A stretch of DNA of 12,987 bases from Bacillota bacterium. GTDB taxonomy: Bacteria; Bacillota; Clostridia; Oscillospirales; Ruminococcaceae. A program made the translations under genes and the position numbers. Positions within the stretch are counted from its first letter, which is position 1, and every line of letters starts with the position of its first letter. Under the pieces are notes generated by a model, which was not told the origin of the DNA, ran no database searches, and saw nothing but the letters and a program-made list of their open reading frames with translations. The DNA lies in the NCBI GenBank assembly GCA_023456995.1, contig JAEWNU010000184.1:1-12987 (forward strand), given 5' to 3'. Shown one piece after another: positions 7,047 through 12,987 of this stretch.

Positions 7047-7086
7047 AGCACCCATCCTCCAAGACAGGTTGGGTGCTTTTCTTTTT
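7047..7086 (+). terminator. Intrinsic terminator of the DUF975-like gene
   Basis: AGCACCCA (7047-7054) pairs with TGGGTGCT (7070-7077). An inner CCT/AGG helix continues after a T-T mismatch. TTTCTTTTT follows. It lies 25 bases after the stop codon. Confidence 0.85.
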
Positions 7087-7115
7087 ATAAAGGAGCAGGA
7101 TCGTAAAAGCAGCAT

Positions 7116-7155
7116 CAAAAAAGCTTCGCACCGCTGTTAATCGGTACGAAGCTTT
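7116..7155 (-). terminator. Intrinsic terminator of the corC-proB-proA operon
   Basis: On the minus strand AAAGCTTCG-T-ACCG (plus-strand 7142-7155) pairs with CGGT-G-CGAAGCTTT (7120-7133), a 14-bp stem including one U-G pair, with an 8-base loop and a run of Ts. It lies 13 bases after the last gene's stop. The U-G pair holds only on the minus strand, agreeing with the direction of the operon. Confidence 0.88.
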
Positions 7156-7168
7156 ATTTGTTTAATAA

Positions 7169-7873
7169 TTACGACCGCGGCTGAACGCCGGTATCCACGT
7201 CGCTAACAGCGCTGATGTAGTAACCCTGATCCCACTTGGTAAGGGTATAAAGCATCGTCTTTTCGGCGGCGGGCTTGTTGGAATCTTTGCCGGTCTGCGG
7301 GTCGGTACTCCAGATGTTGCCCGGTGCGATATAATCGACAGTCAGCGTTATAATGTCGCCCTTTTTGACGATCTGAGAAATAGAGGGCGAATAAGCCACC
7401 TTGTTGATGGAGGGGACGCGATACGCCGAAATTTCGGGATCAAACAGGTAGCTGGCGTCGTTGTCTTCAAAGCTCTGGTGCGTAACTACAACGCTCGGGC
7501 CAAAAAGCTTAGATGCCGCTACATCAACATCCGAGGAAGGCACAAGCAGCAGGCCGTTTTCGTCATAGGCGTAAGCACCGCGGTTTTCACCCATCAGCGC
7601 CGCCCACAGCGAAGATTGCAACAGCAGATTTTGCTCCACGTTTTCAACGCGGGAGAAAGGTACAGGGTCCATCATAACTACCGGACTGATAAAGCTTTCG
7701 TAACGGGCGCGCTTGGCGCTGTTATCAAAAAGGCCGCCGACAAGGTCAAAACCCCAGATTACCACCGAAATAAGACCGACGGCTGCAAAGGTGGCAAAGG
7801 CAGCGCCGATGATGGTCGCAAGTTTCCGACGCTGCGCCGGGCTGCGCAGGCGTGTAGATTTGGTTCGTTTCAT
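7169..7873 (-). CDS. Single-pass membrane-anchored protein of unknown function
   Basis: I do not recognise the family. The 234-residue product has a very basic cytoplasmic N-terminus (MKRTKSTRLRSPAQRRK) and one membrane segment at about 18-42. About 190 residues would then lie outside the membrane. There is no lipobox and no obvious signal-peptidase site, so a membrane anchor is more likely than secretion. The outer part shows several predicted beta strands (DIITLTVDYIAPGN, TMLYTLTKWDQGYYISAV) resembling a small lipoprotein-like or NTF2-like extracytoplasmic fold; that is a guess. The frame is open to 7906, but the ATG at 7873 follows GGAGG by 4 bases and starts 10 bases after proA ends, so I use it. 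It is last in the corC-proB-proA operon; there is no evident link to proline synthesis. Confidence 0.72.
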   Translation of the reverse strand: MKRTKSTRLRSPAQRRKLATIIGAAFATFAAVGLISVVIWGFDLVGGLFDNSAKRARYESFISPVVMMDPVPFSRVENVEQNLLLQSSLWAALMGENRGAYAYDENGLLLVPSSDVDVAASKLFGPSVVVTHQSFEDNDASYLFDPEISAYRVPSINKVAYSPSISQIVKKGDIITLTVDYIAPGNIWSTDPQTGKDSNKPAAEKTMLYTLTKWDQGYYISAVSDVDTGVQPRS

Positions 7874-7883
7874 GCTTCCTCCG

Positions 7884-9131
7884 TCAGGCACGGATCTGTC
7901 CGTCACCTGTTACGATATATTTAATCGAGGTCAGTTCACGCAGACCCATGGGGCCCCTCGCGTGCAGCTTTTGAGTTGATATGCCAATTTCGGCACCAAG
8001 GCCAAATTCTCCGCCGTCGGTAAAACGGGTGGAGGCATTGACATAAACCGCTGCCGAATCGACTCCGGCCACAAACTTGTGGCTGACTGAGACGCTATCG
8101 GTGACGATGCCATCGGAATGCCCGGTGGAATACTTCGCAATATGATCCATCGCCTCATCGACGCCGCCTACCACTTTCACCGCAAGAATGTAATCATTAT
8201 ATTCGGTTTCCCAATCAGTTTCGGTTGCAAGTTTGATATCCTTTAAAATGGCACGGGTTTCGGGGCAGCCCCGCAATTCAGTGTTGTGCGCATCCAGTGC
8301 GGTCTTCATCAGCGGCAAAAACTTTGCCGCGATATTGCGGTGCACCAGCACTGTCTCCAGCGAATTGCAGACCGAGGGGCGTTGCGTTTTGCTGTTGTCG
8401 ACAATATTTACGGCCATATCCAAGTCGGCGGCCGAATCAACATAGATGTGGCAGTTGCCAGCACCCGTTTCAATCGTGGGCACGCTGGCGTGTTTGACGA
8501 CCGACTGAATCAGTTTGGCGCTGCCGCGCGGAATCAGCAAATCGACATAACCGTCAAGGCGCATAAGCCGCTCGGCGGTGTCGTGCGAAGTATCTTCGAC
8601 GAAACTAATGGCGTCGGCGGGTATGCCGACCGACTGCACCGCCTCACGCATCAACGCGACCAGCACGCGGTTGGTGGCATAGGCTTCCTTGCCGCCGCGC
8701 AGAATGCAGGCGTTGCCGCTCTTTAAACAGATGACGGCAGCATCCACCGTCACATTGGGACGGGCTTCAAAAATCATGGCAATAACACCAATCGGCACAC
8801 GGGTTTTTACAATGCGCAGACCATTGGGACGGGTCAACCCCTCGTCGATAGCGCCGACAGGATCGGGCAGAGCGACAACGTCCTCGGTGGCGGCGGCAAT
8901 ACCTTCAATCCGCTCACCGGTGAGCGTCAGACGGTCTATCATTACGGTTCTCACACCACAGGCCTCGGCACTGGCAATATCCAGCCGGTTGGCTTCTAAT
9001 ATGGCGGATTTGTTTTCCCGCAGCTTTGCGGCAATGGCCAGCAGCCCCGCGTTTTTAGTGGCGGTATCCAGCGTAATAAGCTGGCGGGCCGCCTTGCGGG
9101 CATTTTTGCCTAAGGTTACCAGATCATACAT
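7884..9131 (-). CDS. proA: Glutamate-5-semialdehyde dehydrogenase (gamma-glutamyl phosphate reductase)
   Basis: This enzyme reduces gamma-glutamyl phosphate to glutamate 5-semialdehyde with NADPH, the second step of proline synthesis from glutamate. The 415 residues match the family. The catalytic cysteine is C255 in QRPSVCNSLET. Other family landmarks are IGVIAMIFEARPNVTVD (about 114-130), SGNACILRGGKEA (138-150), LIPRGSAKLI (199-208), ETGAGNCHIYVD (221-232) and the C-terminal FGLGAEIGISTQKLHARGPMGL. A GGAGG lies 7 bases before the ATG. The start overlaps the end of proB by 8 bases, which suggests translational coupling of the two enzymes, whose labile intermediate is passed between them. 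Confidence 0.96.
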   Translation of the reverse strand: MYDLVTLGKNARKAARQLITLDTATKNAGLLAIAAKLRENKSAILEANRLDIASAEACGVRTVMIDRLTLTGERIEGIAAATEDVVALPDPVGAIDEGLTRPNGLRIVKTRVPIGVIAMIFEARPNVTVDAAVICLKSGNACILRGGKEAYATNRVLVALMREAVQSVGIPADAISFVEDTSHDTAERLMRLDGYVDLLIPRGSAKLIQSVVKHASVPTIETGAGNCHIYVDSAADLDMAVNIVDNSKTQRPSVCNSLETVLVHRNIAAKFLPLMKTALDAHNTELRGCPETRAILKDIKLATETDWETEYNDYILAVKVVGGVDEAMDHIAKYSTGHSDGIVTDSVSVSHKFVAGVDSAAVYVNASTRFTDGGEFGLGAEIGISTQKLHARGPMGLRELTSIKYIVTGDGQIRA

Positions 9132-9918
9132 CTTGCTTCCTCCCTAAAAAGTATGTGCCTACCGGGGCGCCGTCAAACAGGTCATAAAGCAAAGCGGGGC
9201 TCGAGCCGTTGATAATTGACATGTCGATGCCAGCGCCGCAGGCGATGTCAGCAGCGTTAATTTTAGTGACCATGCCGCCGCGCCCGAATATGCTGGAGCT
9301 TCCACCCGCCAGATGGCGGACATCCTCAATGTTTTCCACAACGGGAATCAGCGTTGCGGTGGGGTCCTCCTTTGGGTTGGCGGTGTAAAGGCCGTCGATA
9401 TCCGAAAGCAGCACAAGTACATCAGCGTGAATAAGCTTTGCGACAATGGCTGAAAGGGTATCATTATCGCCGAATTCAATTTCTTCGGTCGAAACAGTGT
9501 CATTCTCATTGACGATTGGAATAACACCAAATTCCAGTAGACGTTCAAAGGTGTTGACGACGTTTTGTTTGCGCTGCTCCTCTTCCACAACGTCACGGGT
9601 GAGCAAAATCTGAGCGACGGAATGATTATATTCACTAAAAAGCTTGTCGTAGGTATACATCAGCTCGCACTGCCCGATGGCGGCGCAAGCCTGTTTGGTT
9701 GGCATGTCGCTAGGTCGGCTTTTAAGTCCCAATTCCCCAATGCCAACGCCGATAGCGCCGGACGATACCAGCACAATCTCCTTACCGCTGTTTTTGAGGT
9801 CGGCCAGTGTTTTGACCAGACTTTCAAGACGACGGTAATTAATTAGCCCGCCGCCGTGGGTGAGGGTGGTTGTGCCAATTTTGATGACAATGCGTTTCGC
9901 TTCCAGAAATCGGTTCAT
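9124..9918 (-). CDS. proB: Glutamate 5-kinase (short form without PUA domain)
   Basis: This enzyme phosphorylates glutamate to gamma-glutamyl phosphate with ATP, the first and normally feedback-regulated step of proline synthesis. The 264 residues are a complete amino-acid-kinase domain. Landmarks are IVIKIGTTTLTHGGG (nucleotide site, residues 10-24), VLVSSGAIGVG (about 49-59), PIVNENDTVS (about 134-143), FGDNDTLSAIVA, and GRGGMVTKINAA near the end. It stops at the domain end (GTYFLGRK), so the C-terminal PUA domain of the E. coli type (about 367 residues) is missing. Because the stop overlaps proA there is no remnant, so this is a natural short form rather than a truncation. A GAGAGGA site lies 9 bases before the ATG. 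It is 41 bases after corC. Confidence 0.95.
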   Translation of the reverse strand: MNRFLEAKRIVIKIGTTTLTHGGGLINYRRLESLVKTLADLKNSGKEIVLVSSGAIGVGIGELGLKSRPSDMPTKQACAAIGQCELMYTYDKLFSEYNHSVAQILLTRDVVEEEQRKQNVVNTFERLLEFGVIPIVNENDTVSTEEIEFGDNDTLSAIVAKLIHADVLVLLSDIDGLYTANPKEDPTATLIPVVENIEDVRHLAGGSSSIFGRGGMVTKINAADIACGAGIDMSIINGSSPALLYDLFDGAPVGTYFLGRKQDV

Positions 9919-9959
9919 ATCGCCTGTTCCTCTCTTTTTGTTCGCTGCCCGTTAACCGG

Positions 9960-11246
9960 TTATTCTTCAGGCGTGGGCGGCACATAGCGCATAATGACAG
10001 ACACAATGCGCTGATCTTCCATTTCAAGAATTTCGACTTGGACGCCGTTATATTCAAAAGCGTCTCCGGCGGAGGGGATAAAGCCCAAACGTTCGAACGC
10101 CCAACCGCCAACCGAGGAATATTCGCTATCAAAGTCGCGTTCTTCATAGCCGATGCGGTCCAGCGCATCCTCGACGGGGTAGTCGCCCGATATGCGGTAA
10201 ACATAGGGCTCAAGTTCGACAAAGTCGATTTCTTCGTCCTCGTCCTCATCCCAGATTTCACCGACAAGCTCTTCGAGCAGATCTTCCATACTCACAATGC
10301 CCATGGTGCCCCCAAAATCGTCTATGACCACGGCTATATGGGTGCGCTGGCGCTTAAAATCGTTTAAAAGCAGCGCGGCGCGGTGGCTTTTGTGTACAAA
10401 CAGCGGCTTTGCCAGCAGCGACTTAAGGTCGATGGGCTCACTGCCCGCCAACAGCGCCTCAAGATAATCGCGGGTGTGCAGAATGCCAATGATGTTATCC
10501 AGCGAACGCTCAAAAACGGGAATGCGCGAAAAACGCTCACTGAGAATGATATCGCGTATTTTTTCGGGTGGATCAGCGATATTGATGGCCGTTACATCCA
10601 CACGCGGGGTCAAAATTTCCTGAACGGTGGTGCTGTCAAAGGAAAGCGCTGATTGCATTAGTTCCGAGCGCTGCTCGTTGAGCACGCCCTCTTCCTCAAT
10701 GGTTTCTATAATATTCAAAAGCTCCTGCTCGGTGACCATCGGGTGATTGGCCTTGTCACCGTATAGCTTGGATACAAGCTCTTGCAATTTGACAAATAAT
10801 AGCGCCAACGGCGTAAGGATGAAAATAAAGACCGATAGCAACCCGCAAAGCGAAAGCGCGGTCGACTCAGCATTTTCTTTGGCGATGCTTTTAGGCAACA
10901 CCTCACCGAAAACCAGAATTACAACAGTGGTGACGGCGGTGGCTATTGCGATGCCGCCCACTCCGAAAATTTGAGTGGCCAGCACTGTGGCTGCGGAGGC
11001 AGCGGCGATATTTACGACATTGTTGCCCACAAGAATGACCGAAAGCGTGCGGTCGAACCGTTCGACCAACGCCAGTGCGCGCTGGGCGCGGGGGTCACCG
11101 TCTTCTGCCATGGTTTTCAGTCGCATTTTATTTACAGCTGAAAGCGCCATTTCAGAGGCGGAAAAAAACGCCGACATAACAATAAGGCCAAAAAGCAGAA
11201 ATAAGGTCCATAAACCGTCTGTGTCCAAAAAAAAGCTCAACTCCAT
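9960..11246 (-). CDS. CNNM/CorC-family (HlyC/CorC) membrane transporter with CBS domains
   Basis: A hemolysin-C/CorC-family protein of 428 residues, implicated in divalent-cation (Mg, Co) efflux or homeostasis. In order: an N-terminal CNNM (DUF21) membrane domain (about 1-180) with MSAFFSASEMALSAVNK, VGNNVVNIAAAS and FGEVLPKSIAKE; two CBS domains (about 200-325) starting at EILTPRVDV, with SRIPVFE and DDFGGTMGIVSMEDLLEELVGEI; and a C-terminal CorC/HlyC domain (about 340-425, with YRISGDYPVEDA and SVGGWAFERLG). The linker DEDEDEE is very acidic. A TTG at 11252 is in frame, but the ATG at 11246 is equally likely; neither has a good ribosome site. It has its own promoter and leads into proB-proA. 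Family assignment is firm; the transported ion is not shown by sequence. Confidence 0.92.
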   Translation of the reverse strand: MELSFFLDTDGLWTLFLLFGLIVMSAFFSASEMALSAVNKMRLKTMAEDGDPRAQRALALVERFDRTLSVILVGNNVVNIAAASAATVLATQIFGVGGIAIATAVTTVVILVFGEVLPKSIAKENAESTALSLCGLLSVFIFILTPLALLFVKLQELVSKLYGDKANHPMVTEQELLNIIETIEEEGVLNEQRSELMQSALSFDSTTVQEILTPRVDVTAINIADPPEKIRDIILSERFSRIPVFERSLDNIIGILHTRDYLEALLAGSEPIDLKSLLAKPLFVHKSHRAALLLNDFKRQRTHIAVVIDDFGGTMGIVSMEDLLEELVGEIWDEDEDEEIDFVELEPYVYRISGDYPVEDALDRIGYEERDFDSEYSSVGGWAFERLGFIPSAGDAFEYNGVQVEILEMEDQRIVSVIMRYVPPTPEE

Positions 11247-11298
11247 CTTCAAATGTACAATTATTTATCCATTCCCTAGTGTGAATACGTTAAATTTT

Positions 11299-11327
11299 AT
11301 TTTAGCATGTATATGGGCACTTCTCAA
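11299..11327 (-). promoter_or_regulatory. corC-operon promoter
   Basis: On the minus strand TTGAGA (plus-strand 11322-11327), a 17-base spacer ending in TGC, and TAAAAT (11299-11304) make an extended -10 sigma-A promoter. The expected start near 11292 gives a leader of about 45 bases to the corC start, too short for a large riboswitch. Confidence 0.72.
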
Positions 11328-11364
11328 CAACAAATTATTAATGCTTTGCAAAGTTTATCCATAA

Positions 11365-11396
11365 AAGGCAAAAGGCCGCCTTGACGGCGGACTTTT
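11365..11396 (-). terminator. Hairpin with T-runs, possible minus-strand terminator
   Basis: CCGCC (11376-11380) and GGCGG (11386-11390) form a 5-bp stem with a 5-base loop. AAAAG/CTTTT extends it beyond one mismatch. On the minus strand the hairpin is followed by CCTTTTGCCTTTT, just upstream of the corC promoter. On the plus strand it is followed only by CTTTT-GTGTGTG, so minus-strand use is likelier. It may instead be the 5' end of the plus-strand RNA described at 11384. Confidence 0.4.
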
Positions 11397-11531
11397 GTGT
11401 GTGAGGAAACGGCCTTGTTATGCAGGGAACTCCAAATGACCCTGTGCAGTTTGGAGAGCTGGAAAAGTCAAATGGATCTTGTGATGGACGAATCACACCG
11501 GCATAGCAAGACATGAAGGATTTCTAGATTG

Positions 11532-11560
11532 ATTTTAACAGAATTTTCATATGTTTGCAA
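11532..11560 (-). promoter_or_regulatory. Minus-strand promoter inside the structured region
   Basis: On the minus strand TTGCAA (plus-strand 11555-11560), a 17-base spacer ending in TGT, and TAAAAT (11532-11537) form a good extended -10 promoter. Transcription would start near 11525 and could end about 160 bases later at the hairpin 11365-11396. That transcript would be antisense to the main pseudoknot domain. It might also read on into corC if termination is partial. Confidence 0.45.
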
Positions 11561-11667
11561 GCAATAAATTTCAAAAAAAATGACACTAAAGTTTAAATAC
11601 CATGTGTATTAAATCCTTCTACCAGCTGAAATGATCGATTGCCCTCGATTGCTGTCATGAAGATGCA

Positions 11668-11711
11668 CAGCCGCCCGTAAACCAGATCTCCACTGGCTGA
11701 TTTTTTCTTTT
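11668..11711 (+). terminator. Plus-strand intrinsic terminator of the structured RNA
   Basis: CAGCC (11668-11672) can pair with GGCTG (11695-11699); alternatively CCAG (11682-11685) pairs with CTGG (11693-11696). ATTTTTTCTTTT follows. The T-tract is strong but the stem is modest. No plus-strand protein gene is upstream, so it supports a plus-strand RNA gene here. Confidence 0.5.
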
Positions 11712-11815
11712 GTGTGAGAGAGCACTTGGGTTGTATCTTACTTTCTGTAAGCTTTAAAAAGCTTAATCAAAACTTAATTGCACAGGTCTTTTTAGGAATG
11801 TTTTTAGCCAATCAA

Positions 11816-11845
11816 AAAGAGGATGGGATTAGTCCCATCCTCTTT
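11816..11845 (-). terminator. Intrinsic terminator of pnp
   Basis: AAAGAGGATGGGA (11816-11828) and TCCCATCCTCTTT (11833-11845) form a perfect 13-bp hairpin with a 4-base loop. On the minus strand it is followed by TTTTTGATT in which the Ts continue the stem. It lies 9 bases after the pnp stop. Confidence 0.93.
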
Positions 11846-11854
11846 AATATTTGA

Positions 11855-12987
11855 TTACTGGTTCTGCTGCTTAGCGGCGAGTGCCTCGAGCACCTCACGG
11901 CGCGAGAGGTTGACGCGTCCCTGCTGGTCAATTTCAGTGACCTTGACGAGAATCTCATCGCCAACGGTGACAACGTCCTCAACCTTTTCAACGCGCTTGG
12001 TGTCGAGCTTAGAAATGTGGACGAGGCCTTCCTTGCCGGGGGCGATCTCAACGAACGCACCAAATGCCATCAGGCGGGTAACCTTACCCTTGTAGACAGC
12101 ACCAACCTCGGGATCCATTGCAATGGTCTTGATGACCTGAATGGCGCGGTTGGCGTCGTTGATGTCGATGGCGGAAACAAACACGTTGCCGTCGTCCTCA
12201 ATGTCAATCTTACAATTGCACTCAGCAGTGATCTTCTGGATGACCTTGCCGCCCGAACCAATGACTTCACGGATCTTGTCGGGGTTAATCTTGAGGGTGA
12301 GCATCTTGGGCGCATACTTCGAGAGCTGCTCACGCGGAGCGGGCAGAGCCTTAAGCATGATTTCGTCCAAAATATAAAGACGCGCTTCACGAGTTTTTGC
12401 AATCGCTTCGCGGATGATGTCGAAGGTCAGGCCGTCAATCTTAATGTCAACCTGAATGGCAGTGATGCCGTTGTGGGTACCAGCGACCTTAAAGTCCATA
12501 TCGCCAAAGAAGTCCTCAACGCCCTGAATGTCCACCATGGTGATCCAACGGTCGCCCTCGGTGACAAGGCCGCAGGAAATGCCTGCAACAGGGGCCTTAA
12601 GCGGCACGCCCGCATCCATCAGCGAAAGGGTAGAAGCGCAGATGGAAGCCTGCGAGGTCGAGCCGTTCGAAGAGGTAATCTCCGACACGACGCGGTAGGC
12701 ATAGGGGAATTCCTCAACGGGAGGGATAACCGGCAGCAACGCCTTTTCAGCCAGCGCACCGTGACCGATCTCGCGGCGGCCGGGGCCACGCGAGGGGCGG
12801 GTCTCACCAACCGAGTAGGACGGGAAGTTGTACTGGTGCATATAGCGCTTTTCTGTCTCGGAGCCAATGCCGTCGAGAATCTGTGCTTCGGAAACAGCGC
12901 CCAGGGTGGTGATGGTCAGGCACTGGGTCTGGCCGCGGGTGAACAGCGCCGAGCCGTGTACACGCGGAATCAGGCCAACCTCAGAGG
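11855..12987 (-). CDS. pnp: Polyribonucleotide nucleotidyltransferase (PNPase), C-terminal part
   Basis: This 3'-5' phosphorolytic exoribonuclease acts in mRNA decay. The frame stays open to the right edge, giving 376 residues of an expected 690-700. The first RNase PH domain and the start lie outside the window. The visible part begins within the second RNase PH domain ([15 protein letters not shown], then [15 protein letters not shown] and [13 protein letters not shown]). Its catalytic region is [23 protein letters not shown]. Next come a KH domain ([21 protein letters not shown]) and an S1 domain ([33 protein letters not shown]). The protein ends soon after S1 ([10 protein letters not shown]), without the long acidic or basic tails some species have. 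A terminator follows directly. The first ATG visible, at 12841, is internal and not the start. Confidence 0.97.
   Translation of the reverse strand, partial: SEVGLIPRVHGSALFTRGQTQCLTITTLGAVSEAQILDGIGSETEKRYMHQYNFPSYSVGETRPSRGPGRREIGHGALAEKALLPVIPPVEEFPYAYRVVSEITSSNGSTSQASICASTLSLMDAGVPLKAPVAGISCGLVTEGDRWITMVDIQGVEDFFGDMDFKVAGTHNGITAIQVDIKIDGLTFDIIREAIAKTREARLYILDEIMLKALPAPREQLSKYAPKMLTLKINPDKIREVIGSGGKVIQKITAECNCKIDIEDDGNVFVSAIDINDANRAIQVIKTIAMDPEVGAVYKGKVTRLMAFGAFVEIAPGKEGLVHISKLDTKRVEKVEDVVTVGDEILVKVTEIDQQGRVNLSRREVLEALAAKQQNQ

Larger units (their letters stand above)
11384..11711 (+). ncRNA. Candidate structured non-coding RNA with pseudoknot
   Basis: The 600 bases between corC and pnp hold no convincing protein gene, but this part folds well by hand on the plus strand. 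P1 is 11414-11421 with 11503-11510 (8 bp). It encloses a pseudoknot: 11422-11427 with 11440-11445, interleaved with CTCCAAA (11430-11436) and TTTGGAG (11450-11456). P2 is 11458-11462 with 11498-11502. P3 is TGTGAT/ATCACA (11480-11485, 11492-11497), loop GGACGA. Downstream GAAGGATTT/AAATCCTTC (11515-11523, 11611-11619) bridges an A/T-rich insert, and 11623-11638 pairs with 11645-11654. ACGGCGG (11384-11390) can pair with 11671-11678 to close the whole. The pairs T11418-G11506, G11422-T11445 and T11460-G11500 are G-U only on the plus strand. A terminator follows. No sigma-A promoter was found upstream. The raiA RNA family is the first to test; I cannot confirm it. Confidence 0.55.

Noticed and set aside
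9839..10267. 142-residue minus-strand open frame across the corC-proB junction
   Set aside because: It is out of frame with both real genes and overlaps their conserved domains, so it is a shadow.
10975..11364. 129-residue plus-strand open frame reaching into the corC-pnp gap
   Set aside because: Most of it is antisense to the CNNM domain of the corC-family gene. The C-terminal part is random, A/T-rich sequence across the corC promoter.
11253..11540. Mg (M-box), Ni/Co or Mn riboswitch controlling the corC-family gene
   Set aside because: I looked for the conserved M-box, czcD-type and yybP-ykoY core sequences and found none. corC also has its own promoter with a leader of only about 45 bases.
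11639..11650. Tandem repeat TCGATTGC (11635-11642 and 11645-11652) as a possible repeat array
   Set aside because: There are only two copies, and both sit in the two arms and loop of a bulged hairpin, which explains them.
11384..11711. tmRNA, RNase P RNA or SRP RNA
   Set aside because: There is no tRNA-like end or tag reading frame. The paired P4 signatures of RNase P (a GAGGAAAGUC-like and an ACAGAA-like segment in proper context) and the GGAA/AGCAG motifs of SRP RNA are absent.
11745..11776. Small hairpins CTTAC/GTAAG and AAGCTT/AAGCTT upstream of the pnp terminator
   Set aside because: They are short, A/T-rich and without T-tracts or a clear promoter context. I see no function.

Overview
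The window reads as a stretch of chromosomal core genome from a Gram-positive, probably spore-forming-lineage Clostridia member (an Oscillospiraceae/Ruminococcaceae-like Firmicute). The reasons are strong GGAGG-type ribosome binding sites, sigma-A-type promoters, a Bacillus/Clostridium-type LexA box ahead of recA, a recA/recX/rimO/pgsA neighbourhood, a DUF975-like membrane protein and many short intrinsic terminators. The species cannot be named from the sequence. No transposon, prophage, CRISPR array, tRNA or rRNA was seen.

Layout. 1-3746 (all minus strand): a LexA-boxed recA promoter drives recA-recX (ATGA overlap, small terminator), followed by a separate rimO-pgsA unit; pgsA runs off the left edge. 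4029-5187: a 70-aa orphan gene (+) and an XRE-family regulator (-) converge on a bidirectional terminator at 4291-4328. Between that terminator and the regulator lie nested inverted repeats with a plus-strand promoter. 5191-5308: divergent promoter region with a palindrome over the regulator's -10 box. 5309-7022 (+): a histidine-phosphatase (phosphoglycerate-mutase-like) gene, then a DUF975-like polytopic membrane protein ending in a good terminator. 7169-11246 (-): corC/CNNM-type transporter, proB, proA and a single-pass membrane protein of unknown function, probably one operon, closed by a strong terminator. 11253-11854: 600 bases without a protein gene. 11855-12987 (-): C-terminal half of polynucleotide phosphorylase (pnp), with a 13-bp terminator hairpin just after its stop.

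Functions. The genes are mostly housekeeping: DNA repair and SOS (recA, recX), ribosomal protein S12 modification (rimO), phospholipid synthesis (pgsA), proline synthesis (proB, proA), divalent-cation handling (corC family) and RNA decay (pnp).

The most interesting part is 11368-11711. It can be folded by hand into a compact, pseudoknot-containing RNA. Three of its pairs are G-U only if the plus strand is the RNA, and a U-rich terminator follows. I do not recognise it as tmRNA, RNase P, SRP RNA or a common riboswitch. Known large RNA families of Firmicutes (raiA above all) must be tested before it is called new.
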